Notes: generated from the letters alone by a model not told the origin. A stretch of 64,000 nt of DNA from Sphingobacteriales bacterium (GCA_027486795.1 JAIXOI010000017.1:1-64000); one strand, 5' to 3'. Positions 35,259-44,802 are shown, counted from the first letter of the stretch. Made by a program: numbers and translations.

Positions 35259-36155
35259 ATGAACCTAAATACTCCTCAAGATTTTTACAAATTTTATCTT
35301 GTAGATCATTACAAGCATAAGGTGTCGTACCTCAACTATCTTTTAAAACTTCCTGAGCCAATAGAGACTTTTGCTATTTATAACAATCACACTACATTTA
35401 AATTGAGTGATTTTCACAAGAGCATCCAAATTGAATTAAGACAAACATATTTTCACGCGATTGAAACAATATTTGAACTTATTCTTGCTTTGCAACCTGA
35501 TGAGAATGGCCTACCGCAGGATAAAAAAGTGTTTGATCTGATGACTAATTCTGGTTTGGGAACTATAGGCTTTATTGACAAAATATTGAAAGATCAGACC
35601 AAACTATCCTCCTTGCTCAATAGAACTGTCATGCTCAACAACCATTCGTACACATTTATTAGACACCTTTTTTATTGTGGTTTAATCAATAAAAGTGAGG
35701 AAATAGAGAAGGAAATTGTTAGTTCTCTATTGGTTATTCAAAAAGGCTTAGAAACCCTAGCAAACGATTTTGGCAATCGCCATGAGTACAATAGTTATAA
35801 ACACAGTTTACGAGTACTACCTATTGCTAATACATTGAACTTACTCAATGCATCTACAATGGAAAGTATTTTTGAGTTTGATTTAAGGACGTCAGTTACT
35901 TTTGCCGCTAAAAAAAACTCTGAAGACAAAACCACTTTTGTTACAAAAATCTTAGATTCAGAGCGAGACAGTCAAATGATAATGTTCTGTTCTAATTTAT
36001 TGTCAAATATTATCAGAATTAGATTGCTTTGTTTTAAGTTAACCGATCAAGAGCAACCTGTGCTTATGTTTGATTCAGAAGCGTTTGATTCAGCAAGAGC
36101 GCATAACTTAGATATTGCCGAAATGTCAATCACTTTTGAAAAGAAACTAAAGTAG
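35259..36155 (+). CDS. Protein of unknown function, AT-rich gene beside a defence-type gene
   Basis: 298 aa, not recognised. It is predicted mostly alpha-helical and soluble, with no signal peptide or membrane segment. A conserved-looking segment NRHEYNSYKHSLR (173-185) has the R...N-x-x-K-H arrangement seen in some HEPN-like or abortive-infection helical domains, but this is weak. The gene is visibly richer in A/T than its neighbours and its codon use follows. It converges on the AbiJ/Abi-C-type gene at 36203-37126 and the stop codons of both lie in one inverted repeat. A TATATTTA at 35232-35239 may be its -7 box. It could be a defence or stress gene acquired by transfer; this is inference. 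Confidence 0.75.
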   Translation: MNLNTPQDFYKFYLVDHYKHKVSYLNYLLKLPEPIETFAIYNNHTTFKLSDFHKSIQIELRQTYFHAIETIFELILALQPDENGLPQDKKVFDLMTNSGLGTIGFIDKILKDQTKLSSLLNRTVMLNNHSYTFIRHLFYCGLINKSEEIEKEIVSSLLVIQKGLETLANDFGNRHEYNSYKHSLRVLPIANTLNLLNASTMESIFEFDLRTSVTFAAKKNSEDKTTFVTKILDSERDSQMIMFCSNLLSNIIRIRLLCFKLTDQEQPVLMFDSEAFDSARAHNLDIAEMSITFEKKLK

Positions 36156-36206
36156 ATACTACCTTCAACAAAGCTCTTTTAAATCTGAGTTCATGTAAGT
36201 ATCTAC
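36152..36206. repeat. Inverted repeat spanning both stop codons of a convergent gene pair
   Basis: GTAGATACT (36152-36160) and AGTATCTAC (36198-36206) are perfect 9-nt inverted copies. Each contains the TAG stop of one gene. The 37-nt interior has no T-run long enough for a standard terminator. Confidence 0.7.
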
Positions 36207-37126
36207 CTAATCCCACTTTGCTCAACCAAGAAAATAATATTACTACCCGTCAAATTCAAAGCATACCTAGTCATTTCATCATCCACTTTTTGAGGCACTT
36301 GCCCCTGACCATGGCCACCTTGCTTATTTCTTATAGTTGGTATGCCGCTTACCAACAAGTTCTGTAATGATGAAAACTGATTTTGAGTAAAAGAAGGCAC
36401 TAACTCGTTGTCAAAGCAAACTTTTATCAATTTACTCGCTGTATCTGTTTGATTAAAATGCCACCCTTTTTCAGTGCAAATTATTTTCAATGTGCTTTCA
36501 AATGCTTTTAAACATTCATTCAAGCACTCCTTATTTCTCCCATGCCTATAATGCTCATGTGCTTTTAGATATTCCTCATTAGCACCGTGGAAACTTTTAC
36601 CTGCTAATAGGTTAATAACGCATTTTGTTATCTCAGTATGAGTATACATGGAATCAATTCTTATGATTTCATTACCATCAAATGAATATCCTAATCCGTG
36701 TTCTTTGAAGCGAATATTTAACTCCTCAACAGCTGCATCGGGATATAACTTTACGTCATTATAATAACGATAACTGGCGTGATCTTTATTTACCACCAAT
36801 GAAATATAACGGAAGCATAGCTCAATCAAATCCAATACCTTTTCTGTTTCTGGGGTGCTTAGCAGAAAAGTACTAACTTCCTTTTCGTAAGTACCTGTCC
36901 CAGGAAACAATTCCAATATGCCATATTCCCTGCACAACGTATCGCTTATATGGTTATATATTGTATTGGGCTGCTTGTGCCCAGTCTTATCAATACCAAT
37001 AGTATCTTTTAAAATATATGCAACTTGCACCCTAAATTCCGTAGGCAGCACGTCGTAGGTAAAGATGTCAATAATTTCACCTCTCAATTCTTTTTGTCTC
37101 CGCGAAAATAACTTTACAACGCTCAT
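36203..37126 (-). CDS. AbiJ N-terminal / Abi-C (abortive infection) family protein
   Basis: 307 aa. The N-terminus (VKLFSRRQKELRGEIIDIFTYDVLP) matches the AbiJ N-terminal domain 4 / STM4504-CBY_0614 family. The C-terminal part (about 185-305) matches the abortive-infection C-terminal domain, a HEPN-like helical fold, with the candidate RNase motif RNKQGGH (Arg266...His272). Proteins of this kind are linked to abortive phage defence, where RNA cleavage stops growth of infected cells. No antitoxin or partner lies in the same direction. The gene is AT-rich like its convergent neighbour. Confidence 0.8.
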   Translation of the reverse strand: MSVVKLFSRRQKELRGEIIDIFTYDVLPTEFRVQVAYILKDTIGIDKTGHKQPNTIYNHISDTLCREYGILELFPGTGTYEKEVSTFLLSTPETEKVLDLIELCFRYISLVVNKDHASYRYYNDVKLYPDAAVEELNIRFKEHGLGYSFDGNEIIRIDSMYTHTEITKCVINLLAGKSFHGANEEYLKAHEHYRHGRNKECLNECLKAFESTLKIICTEKGWHFNQTDTASKLIKVCFDNELVPSFTQNQFSSLQNLLVSGIPTIRNKQGGHGQGQVPQKVDDEMTRYALNLTGSNIIFLVEQSGIR

Positions 37127-37166
37127 GGAAAATGTTTAATTTTTATATAACACCTTTCAATTTAAG

Positions 37167-37201
37167 CAAAAACGCCCCACTCTTATCCAGAGCGAGGCGT
37201 T
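37167..37201 (-). terminator. Intrinsic terminator after groEL
   Basis: On the minus strand AACGCCTCGCTCT pairs with AGAGTGGGGCGTT (13 bp with two G-U pairs) around GGATA, followed by T-rich sequence. It lies 28 nt past the groEL stop. Confidence 0.85.
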
Positions 37202-37228
37202 CCAAAATATATAGCAACAAGGAGCAGA

Positions 37229-38881
<1,653 letters not shown>

Positions 38882-38958
38882 TTATGGGTTATTTGTTATT
38901 AGAATTTGATTACAGTTATCTATTACTGGTTAATCGAAATTGGCTACTATTTTTCACC

Positions 38959-38988
38959 AATAACCAATCAACCAATAACCAGTAACTA
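38959..38988. repeat. AATAACC array abutting the groES stop codon
   Basis: Units AATAACC, AATCAACC, AATAACC, AGTAACT run into the groES stop (TAG, complement of 38986-38988). The array lies in the groES-groEL spacer, which is otherwise AT-rich and featureless. Confidence 0.7.
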
Positions 38989-39261
38989 AAGCACAGCGAA
39001 GATGTCGCTTTCGCGCATAATCAAGAACTCCTCTCCTTCTACGGTCAACTCAGTACCGGCATATTTGCCATACAATACTTTGTCGCCCACTTTCACGGTC
39101 ATTGGTTCGTCTTTTTTACCAGCACCTGCGGCTACTATCACGCCACGCATAGGCTTTTCTTTAGCCGTATCGGGTATAAATAGGCCACTCTTGGTGGTTT
39201 CTTCGGCGGCGTCGGCTTTCACCAGCACGCGGTCTGCAAGGGGTTTAATGTTAACAGCCAT
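38986..39261 (-). CDS. groES: 10 kDa co-chaperonin GroES
   Basis: 91 aa. [33 protein letters not shown] is clear, with the mobile loop around residues 17-32 and [13 protein letters not shown] near the end. It caps the GroEL chamber. It is the first gene of the groESL unit. A sigma-54-like promoter lies about 43-58 nt upstream. No CIRCE element is visible. Confidence 0.98.
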   Translation of the reverse strand: MAVNIKPLADRVLVKADAAEETTKSGLFIPDTAKEKPMRGVIVAAGAGKKDEPMTVKVGDKVLYGKYAGTELTVEGEEFLIMRESDIFAVL

Positions 39262-39303
39262 ATTGTTTTACGTTTTTTGAGTTTTACAGGTACTGCACCT
39301 ATA

Positions 39304-39319
39304 GCATTAGTTGTGCCAA
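39304..39319 (-). promoter_or_regulatory. Candidate sigma-54 promoter of groESL
   Basis: On the minus strand TTGGCACAACTAATGC has the -24 GG and -12 GC with the required 10 nt between them. It matches the YTGGCAC...TTGCW consensus in all but two of the conserved bases. The expected start is about 12 nt past the GC, giving a leader of about 30 nt. No TAnnTTTG box is seen before groES. Confidence 0.45.
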
Positions 39320-39366
39320 CTGGCATAATGCGCCAAAATTGCAGTTTCGGGCTGTAAAGGTGGCAG

Positions 39367-39420
39367 TTGATTGGTTGATTGGTTGATTGGTTGATTGGTT
39401 GATTGGTTATTGGTTACTGG
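39367..39420. repeat. TTGATTGG octamer x5 plus two heptamer variants
   Basis: Five perfect copies of TTGATTGG (39367-39406), then TTATTGG and TTACTGG. It runs directly into the 29-bp minisatellite. Together with the two next arrays it fills the groES - outer-membrane gene gap. Confidence 0.93.
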
Positions 39421-39565
39421 TTATTAGCTTGCCTCGCCTTGGGCGAGGGTTATTAGCTTGCCTCGACTTGGGCGATGGGAATTAGCTTGCCTCGCCTTGG
39501 GCGAGGGTTATTGACTTGCCTCGCCTTGGGCGAGGGTTATTAGCTTGCCTCGCCTTGGGCGAGGG
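39421..39565. repeat. 29-bp minisatellite x5 with an internal hairpin
   Basis: Five head-to-tail units of 29 bp, with no spacer between them. Each contains CCTCGCC-TTGG-GCGAGG. Differences between units are few (for example AGCTT/GACTT, and in unit 2 TCGAC...GCGATGG). The unit starts TTATTAGCTTG. Confidence 0.95.
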
Positions 39566-39609
39566 TTATTGGGTACAACTAACCATAAGCTATAAACTAC
39601 TCGCCATTG

Positions 39610-39697
39610 ACTGTGGACTGTGGACCATGGACTGTGGACTATGGACTGTGGACCGTGGACTGTGGACTGTGGACCATCGACTGTGGACCATGGACTA
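39610..39697. repeat. ACYRTGG heptamer array, about 12.5 units, abutting a stop codon
   Basis: Units such as ACTGTGG, ACCATGG, ACTATGG, ACCGTGG run without break to 39693. The next partial unit ACTA contains the complement of the TAG stop codon of the outer-membrane gene (39695-39697). Confidence 0.93.
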
Positions 39698-40498
39698 TTT
39701 AAAACTCCACCCAGCTCCTATGCCTACATTTAGGTTGCGCATGGGCAGGTCGTAATCGTAGGTTGCCAGTGGTATGCCGTTTTCGTAGTAGGTAACATCC
39801 TTGAATTTGAAGTTGGCCATTACAAAGTCGGTAAAGAAATTCATGGTAAAGTTGTCGGTAACCAACAACCTAAAGTTTAGGCCCAAATCGGGCAGAAAAG
39901 CGACGTCGCTGGCTTTGCCATACTTTTCTATTACGGTTCCAAGTCCGTTATCAATCTGCAGCGTTAGCTCCCTATCTACACCAAGGGCAATGCCACCTTG
40001 TAGTTTTACATCGATAGAAAACCTATTGGTAGCCGGCACGGTAACCAACAAGCCGCCTGCCAAATAATAAAACCGCATGCCGGGGTAGTCGTATGCCAAT
40101 ATATATGAGCCAGGTGGACCATAGCGATTGTAGTTGTCTACAATCTGAGCCATTTTATTGGTTTGCACTATAAGCCCGCCTGTTGCAGTAAGCCCCACAT
40201 AACGGTTAAAGGTTCGGCCAACATTAAGGCTGAGGTTTATGCCTGTTTTGGCATAAACAGCATCTTCCTCTAGAACATTGGTAGAACCGAAAATACCAAG
40301 CGGAGAAGCTAAACCGGCATTGAGCAGCAAAAACAATTGCTTGGTAGGTCTGTCGTTGTTGCGATTCTTTTTGGCAGGTATATTACTTGGTGGCGGAACC
40401 GCAATATCGTCGGTAACAATTTGACCGAATAACAGCGTGCATTGCAAACTCGAGGCAATAAACGCTAGTAGCAAGAAAGACTTTAATGGTGTAAGCAT
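39695..40498 (-). CDS. Predicted outer-membrane beta-barrel protein
   Basis: 267 aa. Signal peptide about 1-25. The body is made of alternating amphipathic strands (for example INLSLNVGRTFNRYVGLTATGGL, FSIDVKLQGGIALG, LLVTDNFTMNFFTDFVMANFKF) ending in NVGIGAGWSFK with a terminal aromatic, typical of outer-membrane barrels. Function unknown. Its ATG overlaps the stop of the upstream lipoprotein gene by one base, so the two are translationally coupled and may work together. Confidence 0.75.
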   Translation of the reverse strand: MLTPLKSFLLLAFIASSLQCTLLFGQIVTDDIAVPPPSNIPAKKNRNNDRPTKQLFLLLNAGLASPLGIFGSTNVLEEDAVYAKTGINLSLNVGRTFNRYVGLTATGGLIVQTNKMAQIVDNYNRYGPPGSYILAYDYPGMRFYYLAGGLLVTVPATNRFSIDVKLQGGIALGVDRELTLQIDNGLGTVIEKYGKASDVAFLPDLGLNFRLLVTDNFTMNFFTDFVMANFKFKDVTYYENGIPLATYDYDLPMRNLNVGIGAGWSFK

Positions 40499-40938
40499 TA
40501 TTTAGGTTCAAATTCGTAGCGATACAAGTTTTCGCCAACACTTTCTGTAACCCACAGTTGACCCACCGATAAGCGCAAAATATACCAAATTCTGGCTGAT
40601 ACATTGCCGCCACCTGGGTCCGTAAAAACAATCAATAGATTCTCGGCATCGCGGTCAAACTCCCAAACCCCTTGGCGATTGGAGATGGAGTCGCCAGTGG
40701 CAACTGCAATAGTATCGGTATATACCATGGTGCCATCAGCGCGCAGGTTCACGTTCATTCTTACGCTGGAGGTTACATCCAATCCATTTCGCTGGGCATC
40801 GGACACGATCCAATTGTCGGTAGCTCTAAAAGTCTTGGTTCGCAATGAAAAGGCAGGGCCTTCATCGTACTTGTTGCATGCACACATGCTCAGCAAAAAA
40901 ACGCTAAGTAGTATGAAAATCGGGGCAGGAATTTTCAT
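40498..40938 (-). CDS. Small lipoprotein of unknown function
   Basis: 146 aa. A lipoprotein signal (residues 1-20) ends in LLSMCACNK, with two candidate lipid-bearing cysteines. The body has beta-strand-rich segments (MVYTDTIAVATGD, GVWEFDRDAENLLIVFTD) reminiscent of lipocalin-like DUF families, where a computed value such as NRQGVWEFD is typical. The stop overlaps the ATG of the beta-barrel gene. Probably outer-membrane bound. Confidence 0.75.
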   Translation of the reverse strand: MKIPAPIFILLSVFLLSMCACNKYDEGPAFSLRTKTFRATDNWIVSDAQRNGLDVTSSVRMNVNLRADGTMVYTDTIAVATGDSISNRQGVWEFDRDAENLLIVFTDPGGGNVSARIWYILRLSVGQLWVTESVGENLYRYEFEPK

Positions 40939-41043
40939 AACAGTATTGGTAGTTGATAATCTAAAGCTACGCTATTTAACTAGAACGTAAAAGGAACTTT
41001 GCATATTGCGCACTTTATAAAAACCGGCAGCTAACCGCTCAAA

Positions 41044-42312
41044 CTACTTTAGGCTTGCAGTCAGTTCCTTACCAATACCTTCAAGCTCTTTTTTCAAAAC
41101 GGCTACACGTTCATTAAAACGCTCCATATTCTTTTTGGCAACCGGTTCGGCTGGCGGTGGCATTACCTTAAACGGATCTACCTGCACACCGTTTTTCCAG
41201 AAACGGAAACAAACGTGCGGGCCGGTTGCCAAACCAGTGCTACCTACATAACCAATTACATCGCCTTGGCTTACGCGCTTGCCTGGCTTTATGCCAGATG
41301 CAAACTTGCTCATGTGCAAGTATTGGGTGGTAAAAGTACCATTGTGCTTTATTTTTACATAGTTGCCGTTGCCTTTGGTAAAACTGGCCTCTAACACCAC
41401 GCCGTCGCCCACGGTAATTATGGGGGTGCCATGCGCTGCGGCATAATCGGTACCCAAGTGTGGGCGGTTAACCTTCAACACAGGGTGCAAGCGGTTTTTA
41501 TTGTATTTAGAACTGATGCGATAACCGTATTTCAAAGGGGCCTTAAGAAAAGCCTTGCGCATGTTTTGCGCTTTTTCGTCAAAGTAATTGCCCACCTCGT
41601 CTTGCTCAAAGTAGAAAGCATAAAACGGCTGGCTGTTGTGCGTAAACTCAATGGCTTCAATTTTATCAATGCCCACATATTTGCCTTCTACCATTTTTTC
41701 AATGTAAATCACTTTAAAAAAATCGTTTTGCTGCAACTTATAAAAATCAATAGTACAATCGTAAATACTGGCCATACTGTATGCCAATGCCACATCAACC
41801 CCAGCATCTTGCAAGGTTTCCGACAAGTTGGAAGTAATGGTGCCGGCAAAATGCTTGCGCTGAACGCTTACTTCTTTCTTGCCTTTATATACGGTGTCGT
41901 GCTCTAAATCGTAAACAATAAACTCAATGTTCGATTTCTCGTAAATTAAATATGCCGCCGATTTCATGGTATCCGATTCGCGAACCATAATAGTATAAGG
42001 CCTATCAAATTTCATGGAGCGGGTATCGAATACGTTTTCGTACTTGGTTGAAAGGGTTACAATATTACCCGGGTTTATGTCGTGGGCCGAGAGTAAACTC
42101 GCCAAATTCTGGTTCGGCTTTACCTTATCTTGTATAGTGTTGTATTCTCCTTTCGGGATGCCATACAAAAACTCGGCCTGTTTCTGCATTTCTTCTTCAA
42201 TACGAAGACCATCTAGCTCGGTATCTAAGCCTGATGATGGATAGAATATATAAACCGCGGCAATTGCTACCAACACGGCAGCTCCAGTAATGAGCTTGTT
42301 TTTACGGGTCAT
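41044..42312 (-). CDS. M23 family metallopeptidase (LytM/DD-endopeptidase type)
   Basis: 422 aa from the ATG at 42312 (another in-frame ATG is 18 nt upstream). One N-terminal membrane helix (about 6-24) anchors it. A LysM/OapA-like region (about 45-100) comes first, then the M23 domain with RPHLGTDYAA (metal His and Asp) and GPHVCFRFW (HxH-like with the second His), and a short C-terminal coiled coil. Such enzymes cut peptide cross-links of peptidoglycan during growth or division. It is divergent from the aminotransferase gene. Confidence 0.92.
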   Translation of the reverse strand: MTRKNKLITGAAVLVAIAAVYIFYPSSGLDTELDGLRIEEEMQKQAEFLYGIPKGEYNTIQDKVKPNQNLASLLSAHDINPGNIVTLSTKYENVFDTRSMKFDRPYTIMVRESDTMKSAAYLIYEKSNIEFIVYDLEHDTVYKGKKEVSVQRKHFAGTITSNLSETLQDAGVDVALAYSMASIYDCTIDFYKLQQNDFFKVIYIEKMVEGKYVGIDKIEAIEFTHNSQPFYAFYFEQDEVGNYFDEKAQNMRKAFLKAPLKYGYRISSKYNKNRLHPVLKVNRPHLGTDYAAAHGTPIITVGDGVVLEASFTKGNGNYVKIKHNGTFTTQYLHMSKFASGIKPGKRVSQGDVIGYVGSTGLATGPHVCFRFWKNGVQVDPFKVMPPPAEPVAKKNMERFNERVAVLKKELEGIGKELTASLK

Positions 42313-42447
42313 TAGGGGTTGTATTTTCAAAAATTCGGCAATTGCAACTGGATAAAATTAACACCCAATGGCGAGAATATCACAACTTCAAAAATAATAA
42401 GTGTTTTATGCGCCGCAATCCCTAATTTCGAACAAAAAAACAGCGGT

Positions 42448-43641
42448 ATGCCCCATTTATCAGACAGGATTGCCAACTTACACGAGTCAGCTACCATTAA
42501 AATGGCCCAATTGGGTCGCGAATTGAAAGCCCAAGGCCACGACATCATTAGCCTTAGTCTTGGCGAACCTGACTTTGTTACCCCAAAACATATTTGCGAA
42601 GCGGCCAAAAAAGCCATAGACGAAGGCTTTACCTTTTATACTGCCGTACCGGGCACCATTGAGCTACGCAAGGCTATACAAGCTAAGTTTAAACGTGATA
42701 ATGGTTTGGATTATTCTCCTGAGCAAATAGTAGTTTCTACTGGTGCAAAACAAAGTCTTATCAACGTGGTACTTTGCTTGGTAAACCCTGGTGAAGAAGT
42801 AATTGTTCCGGCACCTTACTGGGTGAGCTATGCCGCTATGGTAGAGTTGGCCGAAGGCAAAATGGTAAACATTTTCACCACCATTGACCAAGACTTTAAA
42901 ATTACCCCCGAGCAATTAGAGGCGGCCATTACACCTAAAACCCGCATGGTAATGTTTAGCTCTCCGTGCAACCCTTCCGGCTCGGTATATACCAAAGAAG
43001 AGTTAGCTGGCTTGGCAAAGGTATTGGCCAAACACCCAGAAATATATGTGGTGTCGGATGAGATTTATGAATACATCAACTTCGATGGCAAGCATGAGAG
43101 CATTGCCCAGTTTCCTGAAATTTACAACCAAACCATTACCGTAAACGGTTTTGCAAAAGGCTTTGCCATGACTGGTTGGCGCGTAGGCTACATTGGCGCT
43201 CCGCTATGGATTGCCAAAGCTTGCGACAAACTACAAGGACAGTTTACCAGCGCTACCTGCAGCATTGCACAAAAAGCAGCCGAAGCGGCGCTGAATGGCG
43301 ACATGCAGCCTAGCTACGATATGCGCGACCAATTTCACCGCCGCCGCGATATGGTAATTGCTCTGCTAAGCGAAATACCAGGCCTTAAAACCAACACCCC
43401 TCCGGGCGCTTTCTATTTGTTCCCTGATGTGAGTGCTTACTTCGGTAAGACCTACAATGGCGAAGTATTGAAAGATGCCGATGATTTGTCGTTGTACTTG
43501 CTTGCCGAGGCTCATGTGGCATTGGTATCGGGTGCTGCCTTTGGTTCGCCGGAGTGTGTGCGCATTAGCTACGCCGCTAGCGATAAGCAATTGGTGGAGG
43601 CGTGCGCTAGACTGAAAAGCGCATTAGCTAAATTAAAATAG
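42448..43641 (+). CDS. PLP-dependent class I aminotransferase (aspartate aminotransferase-like)
   Basis: 397 aa from the ATG at 42448. An upstream in-frame ATG would extend into the divergent promoter region and is rejected. Fold-type I motifs are seen: SLGEPDF (about 33-39), VSTGAKQS (about 97-104), APYWVSY, NPSGSVYTKEE and the PLP-lysine segment GFAKGFAMTGWRVGYIGAP. It most resembles prokaryotic aspartate (or aspartate/prephenate) aminotransferases of subgroup I-gamma. The AMTGWRVGY arginine binds the substrate carboxylate. Confidence 0.93.
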   Translation: MPHLSDRIANLHESATIKMAQLGRELKAQGHDIISLSLGEPDFVTPKHICEAAKKAIDEGFTFYTAVPGTIELRKAIQAKFKRDNGLDYSPEQIVVSTGAKQSLINVVLCLVNPGEEVIVPAPYWVSYAAMVELAEGKMVNIFTTIDQDFKITPEQLEAAITPKTRMVMFSSPCNPSGSVYTKEELAGLAKVLAKHPEIYVVSDEIYEYINFDGKHESIAQFPEIYNQTITVNGFAKGFAMTGWRVGYIGAPLWIAKACDKLQGQFTSATCSIAQKAAEAALNGDMQPSYDMRDQFHRRRDMVIALLSEIPGLKTNTPPGAFYLFPDVSAYFGKTYNGEVLKDADDLSLYLLAEAHVALVSGAAFGSPECVRISYAASDKQLVEACARLKSALAKLK

Positions 43642-43642
43642 A

Positions 43643-43677
43643 AGATAGCAGATGACAAATAAGAGATAACAGAATGG
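43643..43677. repeat. AGATRAC heptamer array running into a start codon
   Basis: Units AGATAGC, AGATGAC, AAATAAG, AGATAAC, AGAATGG. The last contains the ATG of the four-helix-bundle gene at 43674. The reverse-complement unit type recurs after that gene. Confidence 0.85.
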
Positions 43678-44030
43678 GGTTAGATCTTAAAATACGAAGC
43701 AAAAATTTCGCATTAGCGACCATTCGATTTTACAGAACGCTTCCCAAGACTACCGAATCGCAAGTTTTGGGTAAGCAGCTACTGCGCTCTGCTACTTCGG
43801 TTGGTGCAAATATCAGAGCCGCTTTTAGGGGCAGAAGTAAGAAAGAATTCTATGCCAAGTTGGGAATCGTAATTGAAGAGGCTGATGAATGTATTTATTG
43901 GTTAGAACTTATAATTGAGTCAGGACTTAATAACGGTGAGATTGCAAAAAGCTTGCATCAAGAATCTAAAGAGTTACTGTTAATCTTTTATTCAGTTTAT
44001 AAGAAGAAAAACGATGAGGAAACTAAGTGA
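43674..44030 (+). CDS. Four-helix-bundle protein of the S23 / 23S rRNA intervening-sequence family
   Basis: 118 aa. It is all-helical, with family motifs LGKQLLRSATSVGANIRAA (about 32-50), FYAKLGIVIEEADECIYWLELI (about 59-80) and a C-terminal helix. It belongs to TIGR02436. The first members were found inside 23S rRNA intervening sequences, but most, like this one, are free-standing. The function is unknown. The gene is enclosed by heptamer arrays in opposite orientations (43643-43677 and 44062-44117), suggesting it came in as a small unit. Confidence 0.93.
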   Translation: MGLDLKIRSKNFALATIRFYRTLPKTTESQVLGKQLLRSATSVGANIRAAFRGRSKKEFYAKLGIVIEEADECIYWLELIIESGLNNGEIAKSLHQESKELLLIFYSVYKKKNDEETK

Positions 44031-44061
44031 AAAATAGGTTTTTTTTGTTTTTCATCTTTAC

Positions 44062-44117
44062 TCTGTCATTTTCTCTTTTTATTCTGTTATTTGTCATCTC
44101 ACATCTGATATCTATAT
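44062..44117. repeat. TCTGTYA heptamer array ending at the LOG gene stop codon
   Basis: Eight units (TCTGTCA, TTTTCTC, TTTTTAT, TCTGTTA, TTTGTCA, TCTCACA, TCTGATA, TCTATAT) end exactly where the LOG stop (TGA, complement of 44118-44120) begins. They are reverse-oriented relatives of the AGATRAC units at 43643. Confidence 0.85.
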
Positions 44118-44702
44118 TCAGGTTTTACTGTGTTTATCAATGAGCGGATTAATCACCGGTGGGCTATAGTGCAGCATTTCGTTTAAGGCATCTTCTACCC
44201 TATCGGTAAATAACATCATTCGGCGATGGCGCTCTTTCAGTAAACCTTCAACGGCCATGTGGTCAAGCAGTTTTATCAAGTGGTCGTAATAGCCATTGAT
44301 GTTGAGCACTAATACTGGTTTGTAATGCAGGCCCAATTGGCCCCAAGTAATGATTTCAAACAGTTCTTCCAACGTACCAAAACCGCCGGGCAAGGCAATA
44401 AAACCATCGGCCATTTGCGACATCTGCTGCTTGCGCTCGTGCATGCTCTCTACCAAAATCAATTCACTCAAATTGGTATGGGCTATCTCTTTGCCTGCTA
44501 AAAAATGAGGCAGTACACCCGTGACCTTTCCACCGCCTTGCAGCACGGCATCGGCCACGGCACCCATAAGGCCCACCTTGGCACCGCCGTATATCAATCT
44601 AATATTGTTGCGGGCCAATATACTGCCAACTGCTTCGGCTGCTTGCCGGTAATCCTCCCGCTCCCCAAGGCTTGAGGCGCAAAACACACAGATACTTTTC
44701 AT
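44118..44702 (-). CDS. LOG family protein (cytokinin-type nucleoside monophosphate phosphoribohydrolase)
   Basis: 194 aa from the ATG at 44702; another ATG two codons upstream (44708) is possible. It starts MKSICVFCASSLG, has YGGAKVGLMGAVADA and the signature PGGFGTLEELFE with the catalytic arginine/glutamate region, as in the TIGR00730 LOG family. Members remove ribose 5-phosphate from adenine-type nucleotides. A metabolic or nucleotide-salvage role is likely. Divergent from rnhA, about 105 nt between starts. Confidence 0.93.
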   Translation of the reverse strand: MKSICVFCASSLGEREDYRQAAEAVGSILARNNIRLIYGGAKVGLMGAVADAVLQGGGKVTGVLPHFLAGKEIAHTNLSELILVESMHERKQQMSQMADGFIALPGGFGTLEELFEIITWGQLGLHYKPVLVLNINGYYDHLIKLLDHMAVEGLLKERHRRMMLFTDRVEDALNEMLHYSPPVINPLIDKHSKT

Positions 44703-44794
44703 AGCCATGAATATAGCTATTAAACATGCAAATGACAATAAGTAAACGTGCCAACAATTGAATCGATTGGTCAGGAAAATGCTGATAAACCCCT

Positions 44795-44802
44795 TACCTT
44801 TG
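44795..44802 (+). promoter_or_regulatory. rnhA -7 box, possibly leaderless
   Basis: TACCTTTG is a perfect -7 box. The start codon follows after just 4 nt (44807). The nearest TTG (44767-44769) is 25 nt upstream, wider than usual. Confidence 0.55.

Noticed and set aside
39421..39565. CRISPR-like array of five 29-bp repeats
   Set aside because: The units follow each other without spacers and no cas gene is near. It is a minisatellite.
42319..42447. Aminotransferase start at 42319
   Set aside because: The added 43 residues overlap the divergent M23 promoter region and do not resemble the family.
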